NCBI RefSeq assembly: GCF_003731765.1
Contig: NZ_MOAL01000004.1
Span: 248,001-312,000, forward strand
Length of the DNA stretch: 64,000 nt
Origin: Pseudomonas chlororaphis
GTDB lineage: Bacteria > Pseudomonadota > Gammaproteobacteria > Pseudomonadales > Pseudomonadaceae
Direction: 5' to 3'
This document shows, piece by piece, positions 19,865-29,184 of this stretch; the first letter of the stretch is position 1; every line of letters starts with the position of its first letter. Under the pieces are notes generated by a model that saw only the letters and a list, made by a program, of their open reading frames with translations, was not told where the DNA came from and ran no database searches. The position numbers were made by a program, and so were the translations under genes.

Positions 19865-20010
19865 CCTGCACCTCTCCAGCGTATCGCCCGGTCCTGCCAA
19901 GCAGGGCCGGGCTGATACCGCTCAATGTCTTCCGGCGTCCTGCCGGTTATTTTTCTTGGATGACCAAATAAATTTGTTGCCGAAGCCGATACTTTTCAGC
20001 TTCAATTTGT

Positions 20011-20026
20011 ACATGATTAAACATGT
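20011..20026. promoter_or_regulatory. Inverted repeat over the start of the GntR/UTRA gene
   Basis: ACATG (20011-20015) and CATGT (20022-20026) form an inverted repeat around ATTAAA that includes the start codon of the regulator gene. It could be an autoregulatory operator. This is a short motif and chance cannot be excluded. Confidence 0.3.
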
Positions 20027-20726
20027 CCGATTCGATAAAAAAACACGGGTGGTCGACGAACTGATTCGGCGCATCGAGAGCGGCCTCATGGAGGACGGTT
20101 TCCTGCTGCCGGGTGAGCACCAGTTGGCTGAAGAATTCGGTGTCAGCCGCGGCACCTTGCGTGAGGCCCTGGCCGAGCTCAAGCGCCGCAAGTACATCGC
20201 CACGCAAAGCGGTGTGGGCTCCATCGTCACCTTCGACGGTGTGATCCTCGACCAAGGTAACGGTTGGGCCCAGGCCCTGGCTGACACCGGTGCTCTGATC
20301 AACACTGAAGTGCTGCGTCTGGAAGCGGTGCAGCGGCCGGACCTGCTCAGCCGCTTCGGCACCGACCAGTTCATCGCGCTGGATCGCCGTCGACGCTCCA
20401 CCGATGGTTCTGTGGTCTCCCTCGAACGTTCGTTGATGCCTGCCACGGGCGGCCTGGAAAGCCTGCCCCGCGTCGGCCTGATCGATAACTCCCTGACCAT
20501 CACCCTGGCCGCCTATGGCTACATCGGCGAGCGTGGCGACCAGTGGATCGGTGCCGAGCCGTTGAACGCCGAACAGGCTGCGCTGCTCGGTCGCCCAGTG
20601 GGCACGGTGTTCCTCAAGGCCTTGCGCACCACCTACGACCGCCAGGGCCGCTTCATGGAGCAGGTGGAGAGTTTTCTCGACCCCGTGCATTTTCGTCTGC
20701 ACTTGCAATTCGGGGCACAGAAATGA
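20013..20726 (+). CDS. GntR-family regulator with UTRA domain (HutC subfamily)
   Basis: The 237-residue product has a winged HTH (TRVVDELIRRIESGLMEDGFLLPGEHQLAEEFGVSRGTLREALAELKRRKYIATQSGVGSIV, about 10-70) and a C-terminal UTRA ligand-binding domain. No clear ribosome-binding site is seen; a TTG 57 nt upstream would add a leader that looks non-coding, so the ATG at 20013 is chosen. Its stop overlaps the start of the ADP-ribosylglycohydrolase gene (ATGA). It resembles in type and context E. coli YegW, which sits beside yegTUV. Confidence 0.85.
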   Translation: MIKHVRFDKKTRVVDELIRRIESGLMEDGFLLPGEHQLAEEFGVSRGTLREALAELKRRKYIATQSGVGSIVTFDGVILDQGNGWAQALADTGALINTEVLRLEAVQRPDLLSRFGTDQFIALDRRRRSTDGSVVSLERSLMPATGGLESLPRVGLIDNSLTITLAAYGYIGERGDQWIGAEPLNAEQAALLGRPVGTVFLKALRTTYDRQGRFMEQVESFLDPVHFRLHLQFGAQK

Positions 20727-21721
20727 CCCCGCTCAATCGCGCCCTCGGCGCGTTCTACGGCCTGGCCTTGGGAGATGCCTTGGGCATGCCGACCCAGTCC
20801 CTGAGTCGCGCACAGATCCAGCAGCGCTTTGGCACCATCAGCGGCCTGGAAGACGCCGGCCCCGACCAGCCGATTGCCGCCAACATGCCCAAGGGCTCGA
20901 TCACCGATGACACCGAGCAAGCGATCCTGGTGGGCCAGTTGCTGATCGACGGCCAGGGCCGGATTGAACCGGCATTGCTGGCCCAGCGCCTGATCGAATG
21001 GGAGGCGGTGATGCAGGCCAAAGGCTCGCAAGACCTGCTGGGCCCTTCGACCAAACGCGCCATCGAGATGATTCTCGCCGGCCATTCTCCTGAAGAATCG
21101 GGGCGCTACGGCACCACCAACGGCGCCGCGATGCGCATCACGCCGGTGGGCATCGCCGCCGATGTGGACCAAGGGCCTGCCTTTATCCAGGCCGTGGTTC
21201 AGGCCTGCCAGGTGACGCACAACACGACCTTGGGCATTTCCAGCGCGGCGGCAGTGGCGGCGGTGGTCTCGGCCGGCATCAACGGCGTGCCCCTGCTCGA
21301 CGCCCTGCAAGTGGGCGTGCAAGTGGCCCAGCAAGCCGAGGCCCATGGGCATTGGGTCGCCGGTGGACGCATCGCCACGCGCATCAGTTGGGCGCGGACC
21401 CTGAGTGTGGAGAGCGACAAGGCGTTGCTCGCCGACCTGCTGTATGACGTGATCGGTACCTCCGTGGCCTCCCAGGAGTCGGTGGTGGTGTCCTTTGCCT
21501 TGGCGCAGCAGGTGGCCATGGGTGAACTCCAGGCCTTCGAGGCCCTGTGCATGGCCGCCAGCCTGGGTGGCGACACCGACACCATTGCCGCGATACTCGG
21601 GGCGATGCTCGGCGCGTGCCTGGGGTTGGAGTGCTGGCCCACCGACCTGGTCGAGCAGGTCAAGCAGGTCAACGACCTGGACCTTCAGCCGCTGGTGCAG
21701 GGGCTACTGGCCCTGCGCTGA
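20723..21721 (+). CDS. ADP-ribosylglycohydrolase family protein (YegU-like)
   Basis: The 332-residue product belongs to the DraG/ARH family, which hydrolyses N- or O-glycosidic bonds to ribose derivatives using two Mg ions. Both metal motifs are intact: ITDDT (residues 60-64) and GGDTDT (282-287), with GDALGMPTQ near the N-terminus. It overlaps the regulator gene by 4 nt and is followed by a permease and a PfkB kinase. This context suggests it cleaves an imported ribosyl compound rather than acting on ADP-ribosylated proteins; that is inference. Confidence 0.87.
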   Translation: MTPLNRALGAFYGLALGDALGMPTQSLSRAQIQQRFGTISGLEDAGPDQPIAANMPKGSITDDTEQAILVGQLLIDGQGRIEPALLAQRLIEWEAVMQAKGSQDLLGPSTKRAIEMILAGHSPEESGRYGTTNGAAMRITPVGIAADVDQGPAFIQAVVQACQVTHNTTLGISSAAAVAAVVSAGINGVPLLDALQVGVQVAQQAEAHGHWVAGGRIATRISWARTLSVESDKALLADLLYDVIGTSVASQESVVVSFALAQQVAMGELQAFEALCMAASLGGDTDTIAAILGAMLGACLGLECWPTDLVEQVKQVNDLDLQPLVQGLLALR

Positions 21722-21869
21722 GGCAAGCGCCGACCGGCCGGCCCCGGGCGGGCCCGGCGGGCGGCAAACAATTGGCAATGGAATGCACTGCAATGGCGAG
21801 GACTGCCAGGATGCTGATCAACTTCCGTAATTGCCTACAACCATAACAACGGCAACAGGAGCACGTTTC

Positions 21870-23336
21870 ATGAGTTCACAGAGCATCGGACAAAGCGCCG
21901 GGCAATTGGAGACCCGGGGGATCGAACCGGTACCGGAAGGCGAATGCAACGGCCATCCGCTGCAACTGTTCTGGGTCTGGTTCGCCGCCAACATCAGCAT
22001 CCTCGGCCTACCGCTGGGGGCGACCCTGGTGGCCTTTCGCGGGATGGCGATCTGGCAGGCGGTCATCGTGGCGATCCTCGGCGCGGCGGGCTCCTTTGCC
22101 GTGGTGGGGATCATCTCAATCGCCGGGCGCCGCGGTCGCGCGCCCAGCCTGACCCTGTCACGGGCGATCTTCGGCGTGCGGGGCAATATCGGCCCGACCC
22201 TGGTGTCGCTGATGTCGCGCCTGGGCTGGGAAACCGTCAACACCACCACCGCGGCCTTCGTGCTGCTGTCCTTGTGTTCCATCCTGTTCAACTCGCCTGT
22301 GCAAGCCAAAAGCGCACCGCTGCTGACCTTGCTGTTCATCGGCATTTTCGTGCTGCTGACCCTGGCGGTTTCCGGGCTGGGCCACGCCACGCTGCTGGTG
22401 ATCCAGAAGTGGGCCACCTACGTCTTCGGGGCCCTGAACCTGCTGGTGGGCGGCTTCCTTTGCGCCACCATCGATTGGACCGCAGTGTTCAACGCCACCC
22501 CGGCGCCCCTCAGCGCCATGATCATTGGCGTCGGCACCATGGCCGCGGGCACCGGCATCGGTTGGGCCAATGCCGGCGCAGACATGTCCCGCTACCAGCA
22601 CCGCAGCGTCAAGGCGGCGCGCCTGGTGGCTTCGGCCGCATTCGGCGCCGGTATTCCCTTGGTGCTGTTGATCACCCTGGGTGGCTTGCTGTCGGTGGGC
22701 AATAACGACCTGGCCTCGGCCACGGACCCGATCATCGCCATTCGCGACATGCTGCCGACCTGGATGGCCGTGCCGTACCTGATCACCGCATTCGGTGGCC
22801 TGCTGCTGTCGAACAACCTCTCGGTGTATTCCGCCGGCCTCACCACCTTGACCCTGGGGCTCAAGGTCAAGCGCTTGCACGCAGTCGTGGTGGACATCGT
22901 GGCGATCTTTGCCGGCTCGATTTACTTCATGCTGATTGCCGAGAGCTTCTACGGGCCCTTCATTACCTTCATCTCCTTGCTGGCGGTGCCGATCACCGCG
23001 TGGGTGGGGATTTTCGTGGTCGACCTGATTCATCGCCATTACTACAGCCCCAAGGACCTGCTGGATGTCAGCCCGAGCAGCGCCTACTGGTATCGCGGCG
23101 GCGTGGAGTGGCGCGCCTTCGGTGCCTGGGCCCTGGCCATTGTCCTGGGTTTCAGTTTCACCACCATCGGCACCACGGCCGAAAACACCTGGTTCGCCGG
23201 CCCCTTGGCCGACTCCTGGCTGGGCCATAACGGCCTCGGCTGGATCGTCACCTTCCTGGTCGCCGGTGGGGTTTACGGCCTGCTGGGCGGGGCCCGGGAT
23301 CGCCGTGCCGGGTTGATCGAGAATGCCCATGCCTAG
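21870..23336 (+). CDS. NCS1-family permease (purine/cytosine/nucleoside-type)
   Basis: The 488-residue membrane protein has about 12 hydrophobic segments and NCS1 features: WFAANISILGLPLGA, GRRGRAPSLTLSRAIFG and GTGIGWANAGADMSRY. NCS1 proteins carry nucleobases, hydantoins, allantoin or nucleosides with protons or sodium. AGGAG upstream supports the ATG at 21870. Its end overlaps the kinase gene by 14 nt. It probably imports the substrate handled by the flanking hydrolase and kinase. Confidence 0.88.
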   Translation: MSSQSIGQSAGQLETRGIEPVPEGECNGHPLQLFWVWFAANISILGLPLGATLVAFRGMAIWQAVIVAILGAAGSFAVVGIISIAGRRGRAPSLTLSRAIFGVRGNIGPTLVSLMSRLGWETVNTTTAAFVLLSLCSILFNSPVQAKSAPLLTLLFIGIFVLLTLAVSGLGHATLLVIQKWATYVFGALNLLVGGFLCATIDWTAVFNATPAPLSAMIIGVGTMAAGTGIGWANAGADMSRYQHRSVKAARLVASAAFGAGIPLVLLITLGGLLSVGNNDLASATDPIIAIRDMLPTWMAVPYLITAFGGLLLSNNLSVYSAGLTTLTLGLKVKRLHAVVVDIVAIFAGSIYFMLIAESFYGPFITFISLLAVPITAWVGIFVVDLIHRHYYSPKDLLDVSPSSAYWYRGGVEWRAFGAWALAIVLGFSFTTIGTTAENTWFAGPLADSWLGHNGLGWIVTFLVAGGVYGLLGGARDRRAGLIENAHA

Positions 23337-24255
23337 ATTGCTGCACAGCGGCCAGGTGATCGTCGACCTGGTCATGGCCGTGGACCATTTGCCCTGTTCC
23401 GGGGGGGACGTGCTGGCGCAATCCGCCCGTTTTGAAACCGGTGGCGGCTTTAACGTGATGGCCGCGGCGGCGCGCAATGGCTTGCCGGTGCTGTACCTGG
23501 GGCGCCACGGTCAGGGCCGTTTCGGCGACCTGGCTCGGGCGGCGATGCACGCCGAAGGCATCCAGGCCAGCCTCGGCCCCAGCGTGCACCGGGATACCGG
23601 TTTGTGCGTGGCCCTGACCGAAGCCTCGGCCGAACGCAGCTTTATTTCCCACATTGGCGTCGAGGGCGAGCTGAGCGCCGAGGACTTGGCGGGTGTGCAG
23701 GTGGCGGCTGACGACTATGTCTACGTCAGTGGCTACAGCCTGCTGCTGGCGGACAAGGCCCAGGCTTTGCTCGACTGGCTGGCCGCCTTGCCCCGGGAGG
23801 TGTGTGTGGTTTTCGACCCCGGACCGCTGGTGGATTCGGCGGATGGTTCGTTGATGGCGGCGTTGTTGCCGAGGGTCGACCTCTGGACCAGCAACGCTAT
23901 CGAAGCCCAGCAATTTACCGGCACCCAGGACATCGCCGGCGCCTTGCTGCGGCTGCAGGACCTGCTGCCGGCCGGGGCGCTGCTGGTGGTGCGTGATGGT
24001 CCTCAGGGGTGCTGGATCTCTCGCCAGGGCCGGACCGAGCATGTGCCGGGGTTCAAGGTCGAGGCGCTGGACAGCAATGGCGCAGGCGATGCCCACGCCG
24101 GGGTGCTGATTGCCGGGTTGGCCCAGGGCCTGCAGCCGTTGCTGGCGGCGCGTCGGGCCAACGCGGCGGCGGCGCTGGCTGTGACCCGACGCGGTCCAGC
24201 CACCGCGCCGGGCACGGCACAGGTGGATGAGTTGCTGGCTGGCGTGGGTGCCTGA
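23323..24255 (+). CDS. PfkB-family carbohydrate/nucleoside kinase (YegV-like)
   Basis: The 310-residue product has the ribokinase-family start (SGQVIVDLVMAVDHLPCSGGD), GGGFNVMAAAARNG and the catalytic signature NGAGDAHAG with Asp256 as base. It would phosphorylate the sugar released by the neighbouring hydrolase, or the intact nucleoside. The ATG at 23323 lies inside the end of the permease gene; an ATG at 23329 is an alternative. E. coli YegV is the analogous kinase next to YegU. Confidence 0.88.
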   Translation: MPMPRLLHSGQVIVDLVMAVDHLPCSGGDVLAQSARFETGGGFNVMAAAARNGLPVLYLGRHGQGRFGDLARAAMHAEGIQASLGPSVHRDTGLCVALTEASAERSFISHIGVEGELSAEDLAGVQVAADDYVYVSGYSLLLADKAQALLDWLAALPREVCVVFDPGPLVDSADGSLMAALLPRVDLWTSNAIEAQQFTGTQDIAGALLRLQDLLPAGALLVVRDGPQGCWISRQGRTEHVPGFKVEALDSNGAGDAHAGVLIAGLAQGLQPLLAARRANAAAALAVTRRGPATAPGTAQVDELLAGVGA

Positions 24256-24304
24256 CTGGACGCCTGATTGAAGAGCCAGCCCTCAATCAGGCGCCACGGC
24301 TGAA

Positions 24305-24685
24305 TCAACCGGCTTTGCGCAGCGCTTCGATCAGCTCCTCTTTGCGCATGGTCGAGCGGCCCGGGATGTCCTTGTCCCGGGCCTCTTTCAGCAGGCTGCT
24401 TTTTTTCATGCTGGCCAGCGAGGTCACGCTATTGCGGGCATGCCCCTGGCGTGTTGCCACAGCCCGACGCGCCGATTCCCGACGATCACTGGCCTTGGCG
24501 CTTTCAGCTTTGTGTTGGCCCGAGCCGCCGGCGCGCTCGCCGCCGCCCGACTGTTTGTTCACCGTGGCCCAGGCGCGTGCCTGGGCTTGCGCTTCAGGCA
24601 AGCCGCGCTCTTCGTAGCTGGCTTCGATTTGTGCGGCGCGGCGCCGTTGCGCGGCGGTGTATTTGCGTTTGCTGCCTCGAGTCAT
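24305..24685 (-). CDS. Small basic protein with C-terminal Rho-N/SAP-like domain
   Basis: The 126-residue lysine- and arginine-rich protein has an N-terminal half like proteins often labelled plasmid stabilization protein (MTRGSKRKYTAAQRRRAAQIEASYEERGLPEAQAQARAWATVNK), a low-complexity Gly/Ser linker, and a C-terminal helix-extended-loop-helix (SLLKEARDKDIPGRSTMRKEELIEALRKAG) typical of Rho N-terminal or SAP-like nucleic-acid-binding folds. Such proteins are common in Pseudomonas chromosomes and often stress-induced; the function here is unknown. Confidence 0.78.
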   Translation of the reverse strand: MTRGSKRKYTAAQRRRAAQIEASYEERGLPEAQAQARAWATVNKQSGGGERAGGSGQHKAESAKASDRRESARRAVATRQGHARNSVTSLASMKKSSLLKEARDKDIPGRSTMRKEELIEALRKAG

Positions 24686-24723
24686 GGGATCACTCCTCGG
24701 TTGTTCGACGGTGCCGGCTGCGG

Positions 24724-25050
24724 CTACTGGCTACGGCCTTCGGAGCCGGAACCGCCGGTGGTGGTTTTCGATCCGCTACCGGATGGCGTCTTGTCCGGCT
24801 CGCTGGAATCCAGGGTGCCGACCCCGCCCTGGCGCCCGCTGTCATTGCCCTGCACCCGCGGGTCGGTGCCGGTGGCGGGTGGCAGGGAGCCTTCTTCCAT
24901 GGGCGGCGGGTTGATGTTGATCTTCGGCATGCCCTGGGGGGCGGGGGAGGTGGGGCCTTCCACCGGGTCGGTCGGCCCGGTGGCGCCGGCGAAGGCCCCC
25001 GAGGACAGCAGCCCGGCCAGAGCCAGGGCAGTCAGTTGAACCTTGATCAT
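24724..25050 (-). CDS. Small secreted protein of unknown function
   Basis: The 108-residue product has a clear Sec signal peptide (MIKVQLTALALAGLLSSGAFA, cleavage after about residue 21) and a mature part rich in Gly, Pro, Ser and Thr without predicted fold. A strong AAAGGAGG ribosome-binding site 8 nt before the ATG argues that it is translated. It lies 38 nt upstream of the Rho-N-like gene on the same strand. I recognise no family. Confidence 0.7.
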   Translation of the reverse strand: MIKVQLTALALAGLLSSGAFAGATGPTDPVEGPTSPAPQGMPKININPPPMEEGSLPPATGTDPRVQGNDSGRQGGVGTLDSSEPDKTPSGSGSKTTTGGSGSEGRSQ

Positions 25051-25136
25051 GGTATCGCCTCCTTTCGTTGCAGGGTCGCTACCTGATATTGGTCAGCCCT
25101 GAAGGGAGGTTGGTGCCACAGGATCGACGAACGGTC

Positions 25137-26354
25137 TCAAGCGCGCTGGGGGATTTTTGCCTGTTGCCAACCGCGCCAGAACAAGCGCCCGAGGCTGATC
25201 GCCCAGTTCAGCAGGGCGATGCCCAGGACGGTCAGCATCAAGGCCTGCATGCCGTATTGCACAATGATCTGGCCGGCCAGCAGGGGAAAACCGAACACCC
25301 CGATAAAGTAGGCCAGGCTGAACAAGAGCAGGGCCTGGGGCGTGCTGCCGGTCGGGGCTTCATTGGCCGCCAGGCCGTTGATCACCGAGTAGGTCAGGCC
25401 GTAGCCGACGCCCAACACCACGGCGGCCAGCAGGTAGCTGAAGCGGCTGTCCACGGCGAACTGGAACAGCAGGATCGACACCACCATCAAACCGGACAAC
25501 AGGCACGCGGCGCGGTAGGCGTCGCGCTTGACCACCATCCCGGCAATCAGCAGGCGGCTGGTGATCGCCGCACTGATAAAGCCGAGAAAGAACAGCGAGT
25601 AGTCCAGGCCGCGAGAAGCTGCGTAGCTGGTCTGGAAACTCGACAGCCCACCGAACACGCAGCCGCCCAGGCCCACCATCAGGATGGGAAACAGTGCTTT
25701 GGAGGACAGCACTTGGGTGCTGCTGGCCCAGCTGATTTTCGCTGCCGACGTACCCAGGTGATTGGTGGTGGTGCGCAGGCGCTCGCCGAGGAACCAGAAG
25801 ATCACCATGCCCAGCAGGCTGGCCGCCGCAGCAATGAAAAACGCGGCAGTCAGTGGATAGCCCAGGGCATTGGCCAGGCGCCCCAGCAGCGGGCCGCAAC
25901 CAATGCCGGTCATCATGCTGCCGGACAGCAGGGCGAAGTGCCGGGCGCGTTGGGCCGGCTCCACCATCATCGCCACCAGGATCGGCCCCAGGGTGTAGAA
26001 CAGGCCCCAGCCCAGCCCCAGGGTCAGACCGAAGAACAGCAGGCTGTGGCCGAATCCCGGGGTCAGGGCAAAGCCCAGGCTGGCCACCACCAGCAGCCCG
26101 CCGAACAAGGCAATGGCCCGGGCCGCGCCCAGCCGGTCACACAGGTGGCCCGAGCACAGCACCGCGACAAAGGTGCTGAGCATGGCGGCGGAAATCACGC
26201 TGCCGGCGTCGTGCTCATTGCCGCCACGGGAGCCAATCAGCAACGACAGCAGAAAGGTCGAGCCGTAAGACAGTGAGAGCAGGAAGCTGGCCAGACAGAA
26301 CAGCCCGAACAGCGTTCCTGAAACCTTGGGTTGTGCAGTGCCTTGCATGGGCAT
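25137..26354 (-). CDS. MFS transporter (12 TM)
   Basis: The 405-residue hydrophobic protein shows the major-facilitator pattern: about 12 membrane segments, an RDRLG-like loop (CDRLGAARAIALFGG, residues 70-85) and a central cytoplasmic loop near residue 185. It has no neighbouring enzyme to suggest a substrate. An ATG two codons downstream is an alternative start. Confidence 0.83.
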   Translation of the reverse strand: MPMQGTAQPKVSGTLFGLFCLASFLLSLSYGSTFLLSLLIGSRGGNEHDAGSVISAAMLSTFVAVLCSGHLCDRLGAARAIALFGGLLVVASLGFALTPGFGHSLLFFGLTLGLGWGLFYTLGPILVAMMVEPAQRARHFALLSGSMMTGIGCGPLLGRLANALGYPLTAAFFIAAAASLLGMVIFWFLGERLRTTTNHLGTSAAKISWASSTQVLSSKALFPILMVGLGGCVFGGLSSFQTSYAASRGLDYSLFFLGFISAAITSRLLIAGMVVKRDAYRAACLLSGLMVVSILLFQFAVDSRFSYLLAAVVLGVGYGLTYSVINGLAANEAPTGSTPQALLLFSLAYFIGVFGFPLLAGQIIVQYGMQALMLTVLGIALLNWAISLGRLFWRGWQQAKIPQRA

Positions 26355-26471
26355 GAGTCCGCCTTGTCCTGATGGAGTTAGGGGCGGATTTCTACCATGG
26401 GCACGCGGGCGGTTTGTTGTGTTCCTGCTGGTCTCAGGATTAGTCGCTGGCGGAGTAAGTGGGAGGCCGCC

Positions 26472-27122
26472 TCAGGCGCCGATCTCTTCCAGGAGTTCGT
26501 CCATGAAACGTTGCAGGCGCTGATGACGCACCTCCGCCAACTGGCTGCCGGCGAGGGTCTGGAAACCCTGGGCCAGGTGCAGCAGCTTGGTGCTGAAGTG
26601 GTCCAGGGTGAAGCGGCTGTCGTCGTAATCCCGGGCCTGTGCGCGTGGGTCGCCAGGGTCATACAGGGCGTTGCCCATGCGCCCGGAGAGGTAGAAGGTG
26701 CGGGCGACACCCAGGGCGCCGAGTGCGTCGAGGCGGTCGGCGTCCTGGAGGATCCTGGCTTCCAGGGTGCGCGGCGTGATCCCGGCGGAGAAACTGTGGG
26801 CTTCGATGGCATGGGCGGCGGCGTCGATCTTCTCCGCCGGCCAGGCCCGTTCGGCGAGGATCTCGCGGGCCCTGTTCGCCGCCAAACGTGACGCCTGTGA
26901 GCGCAGCGGCGAGTTCTTTTCCACGGCCACGCAGTCATGCAGCAGGGTGGCGGCCAGCAATACCTCAAGGTCGCCGCCTTCCTGGTGGGCGATGCGCCGG
27001 ACGTTGTTCCACACCCGCTGCAGGTGCGACAGGTCATGGGCGCCGTCCGAACCCGGTTCCAGGGCGTGGGGCAGCAGCACACGGGCGAGGTCTGGCAGCG
27101 GGGCAAAGGCGTGGGCGGTCAT
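26472..27122 (-). CDS. HD-domain phosphohydrolase
   Basis: The 216-residue protein has the HD-superfamily metal motifs: H in GAHDLSHLQRV, HD in LLAATLLHDC and a late Asp in LQDADRLDALG. Proteins of this size and pattern (YedJ/YfbR-like) hydrolyse nucleotides or related phosphates. The start at 27122 gives MTAHAFAPLPDLARVLLPHAL; upstream in-frame sequence is antisense to the GNAT gene and is not coding. Substrate unknown. Confidence 0.83.
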   Translation of the reverse strand: MTAHAFAPLPDLARVLLPHALEPGSDGAHDLSHLQRVWNNVRRIAHQEGGDLEVLLAATLLHDCVAVEKNSPLRSQASRLAANRAREILAERAWPAEKIDAAAHAIEAHSFSAGITPRTLEARILQDADRLDALGALGVARTFYLSGRMGNALYDPGDPRAQARDYDDSRFTLDHFSTKLLHLAQGFQTLAGSQLAEVRHQRLQRFMDELLEEIGA

Positions 27123-27269
27123 CTGGGGGCCTGGGCAATCCGAACGGGGCGGACACTTTAGCCGCTGCACCGGGGTTTTGCGCAAGTTGCAAAAGGCCGG
27201 TAAATGCCCGTGCATGTGTTCGCCCTGTCGATCTAATATGGCCGCCTGATTCCGCCACGAGATGCACCG

Positions 27270-27749
27270 ATGTCTGTCCAGATCCGTCCCGCCGTGCCCA
27301 GTGATGCGCCGCAGATTCTTGCGTTCATCACCGAACTTGCCGATTACGAGCGCGCCCGTCACGAGGTGATCGCCGGGGTTGCCGATATCGAGCGCAGTCT
27401 GTTCAGCGAAGGCGCCACGGCCCACGGGCTGATGTGCCTGCGTGAAGGCGTACCGATCGGTTTTGCCGTGTTTTTCTTCAGCTACTCGACCTGGCTGGGC
27501 AGCAACTGCCTGTACCTGGAAGACCTCTACATCACCCCCGAGCAGCGCGGTGGCGGGGCAGGCAAGCAACTGTTGCGGCACCTGGCGAAGATCGCCTGCG
27601 ACAACGGTTGCGGGCGCTTCGAATGGAGCGTGCTGGAGTGGAACGAGCCGGCGATTCAGTTCTACAAATCCCTGGGTGCCCAGCCCCAGGAAGAATGGGT
27701 GAAGTACCGCATGGACGGCGAAGTGCTGCGGGCCTTCGCCCAGGGTTGA
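27270..27749 (+). CDS. GNAT-family N-acetyltransferase (diamine acetyltransferase-like)
   Basis: The 159-residue product has the acetyl-CoA motif YITPEQRGGGAGKQLLRHL (about residues 88-106) and the LEWNEPAIQFYKSLGA motif. The N-terminal IRPAVPSDAPQILAFITELADYE and overall layout resemble the SAT1/diamine acetyltransferase group, so small amines are possible substrates. It is divergent from the HD gene with a 147-nt gap. Confidence 0.85.
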   Translation: MSVQIRPAVPSDAPQILAFITELADYERARHEVIAGVADIERSLFSEGATAHGLMCLREGVPIGFAVFFFSYSTWLGSNCLYLEDLYITPEQRGGGAGKQLLRHLAKIACDNGCGRFEWSVLEWNEPAIQFYKSLGAQPQEEWVKYRMDGEVLRAFAQG

Positions 27750-27785
27750 TCGCGGGCCCGTCCTGGCCGTTGGCGGTGCAACCCG

Positions 27786-29093
27786 CTAGCGGTTGACCAG
27801 CCTGGCCGGCAAGGCAATCACCAGCAAGCTGCTGAGGATCAGGCAGCCGGCAAAGAACCATAGGGCCCCGGCGCTGCTGCCGGTGACGTCGATGGCCACG
27901 CCCATCAGCGAGTTGCTCACCAGGCCGGCGATGTTCGCCAGCGAGCAGGCCAGGGCAAACCCGGCCGCCGCCGCGGTGCCCTTGAGAAAGGTCGCCGGCA
28001 GGCTGAAAAACACCGGCACTGCACCGATGATGGCCGCGGAAGCAATGGCGAACAGCAGCACGGTAGCCACCAGGTTGTGGCTGAAGAACGGCGCGCTGGC
28101 CATGGCCGCTGCCCCCACTAGAAACGGCACGATGATGTGCCAGCGGCGTTCGCGGTGTTTGTCCGAGCTGGCGCCAATCAGCAGCATGCCCAGCAACGCG
28201 GCGACACTCGGCAGCGCGGTCAGCAGGCCGATGTGCAGGGTGTCGACGACCCCGGCGTTGCGGATAAAGGTCGGCATCCAGAAGCCCATGGCGTAGGCGC
28301 TGAGCAGAATCGAAAAATCGATGCCGCCGAGCATCCACACCTTGAGGTTGAGCAGGCCGTCCCGCAAGCGTTGCTGGCGTTCGCCAGTGTCGGCATCGTC
28401 GGCGCGCAACTGCTGGTCCAGCAGGGCTTTTTCGTCGGCGTCGAGCCACTGGGCGTCCTGGAAACGGTTGGGCAGCGCCCAGAACGTCAGTAGCCCCAAC
28501 AGCACGCTGGGCACCGCTTCGATCAGGAACAGCCATTGCCAGCCGCGCAGGCCCGCGGCGTTATCGAAGTGGCCCATGATCCAGCCCGACAGTGGGCCGC
28601 CGATCACGCTGGAGAGCGGCAGGCCGATCATGAACAGGGCGATGACGCGGCCCCGGCGGTAGGTGGGGAACCAAGTGGTCAGGTAATACAGCACCCCCGG
28701 CAAAAAGCCGGCTTCCGCTACCCCGAGGAGAAACCGCAGCAGGTAGAACTGGGTGGTGGATGTCACCAGCAGGGTGCAGGCCGAGATCAGGCCCCAGGTG
28801 ATCATGATGCGGGCGATCCAGACCCTCGCCCCGACGCGCTGCAGGATCAGGTTGCTCGGCACTTCAAACAGGATGTAGCCCACAAAAAACAACCCCGCGC
28901 CCAGGCCGAAAGCCGTCTCGCTGAAGTGCAGCTGGTCGGTCATCTGCAACTTGGCGAAGCCGATGTTGATCCGGTCGAGGTAGGCCGCAAGGTAGCACAG
29001 GCACAGAAACGGAATCAGCCGCCAGGTGATCTTGCGATAGAGCGCCTGGGTCGGGTCGGCGTGCAGGGCAGCGATACCAGGCGAGTTGCTCAA
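27786..29093 (-). CDS. MFS transporter, anion:cation symporter (sugar-acid) type
   Basis: The 435-residue protein has 12 membrane segments and hallmark ACS-family stretches (CYLAAYLDRINIGFAKLQM, GYILFEVPSNLILQRVGARVWIARIM, RFLLGVAEAGFLPGVLYYLT.WFP). This family includes galactonate, hexuronate and aromatic-acid importers. The start is TTG (29093) with AAGGA upstream; no nearby Met gives a full first helix. It lies about 0.7 kb from dgoK on the opposite strand, so a D-galactonate or related acid is a plausible but unproven substrate. Confidence 0.83.
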   Translation of the reverse strand: MSNSPGIAALHADPTQALYRKITWRLIPFLCLCYLAAYLDRINIGFAKLQMTDQLHFSETAFGLGAGLFFVGYILFEVPSNLILQRVGARVWIARIMITWGLISACTLLVTSTTQFYLLRFLLGVAEAGFLPGVLYYLTTWFPTYRRGRVIALFMIGLPLSSVIGGPLSGWIMGHFDNAAGLRGWQWLFLIEAVPSVLLGLLTFWALPNRFQDAQWLDADEKALLDQQLRADDADTGERQQRLRDGLLNLKVWMLGGIDFSILLSAYAMGFWMPTFIRNAGVVDTLHIGLLTALPSVAALLGMLLIGASSDKHRERRWHIIVPFLVGAAAMASAPFFSHNLVATVLLFAIASAAIIGAVPVFFSLPATFLKGTAAAAGFALACSLANIAGLVSNSLMGVAIDVTGSSAGALWFFAGCLILSSLLVIALPARLVNR

Positions 29094-29184
29094 CGGTCTG
29101 GATCCTTACGGAGGGGGCTTTGGGCGGCGGAATATAGCATGGGGCGGGGTGGCGTCTGGGTCGATCAGTCGCCTCGCGGGTGCA

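Noticed and set aside
25068..26276. 402-codon plus-strand frame rich in Gln, Gly and His over the MFS gene
   Set aside because: Antisense composition artefact; the minus-strand MFS protein has clear membrane-segment periodicity and family motifs.
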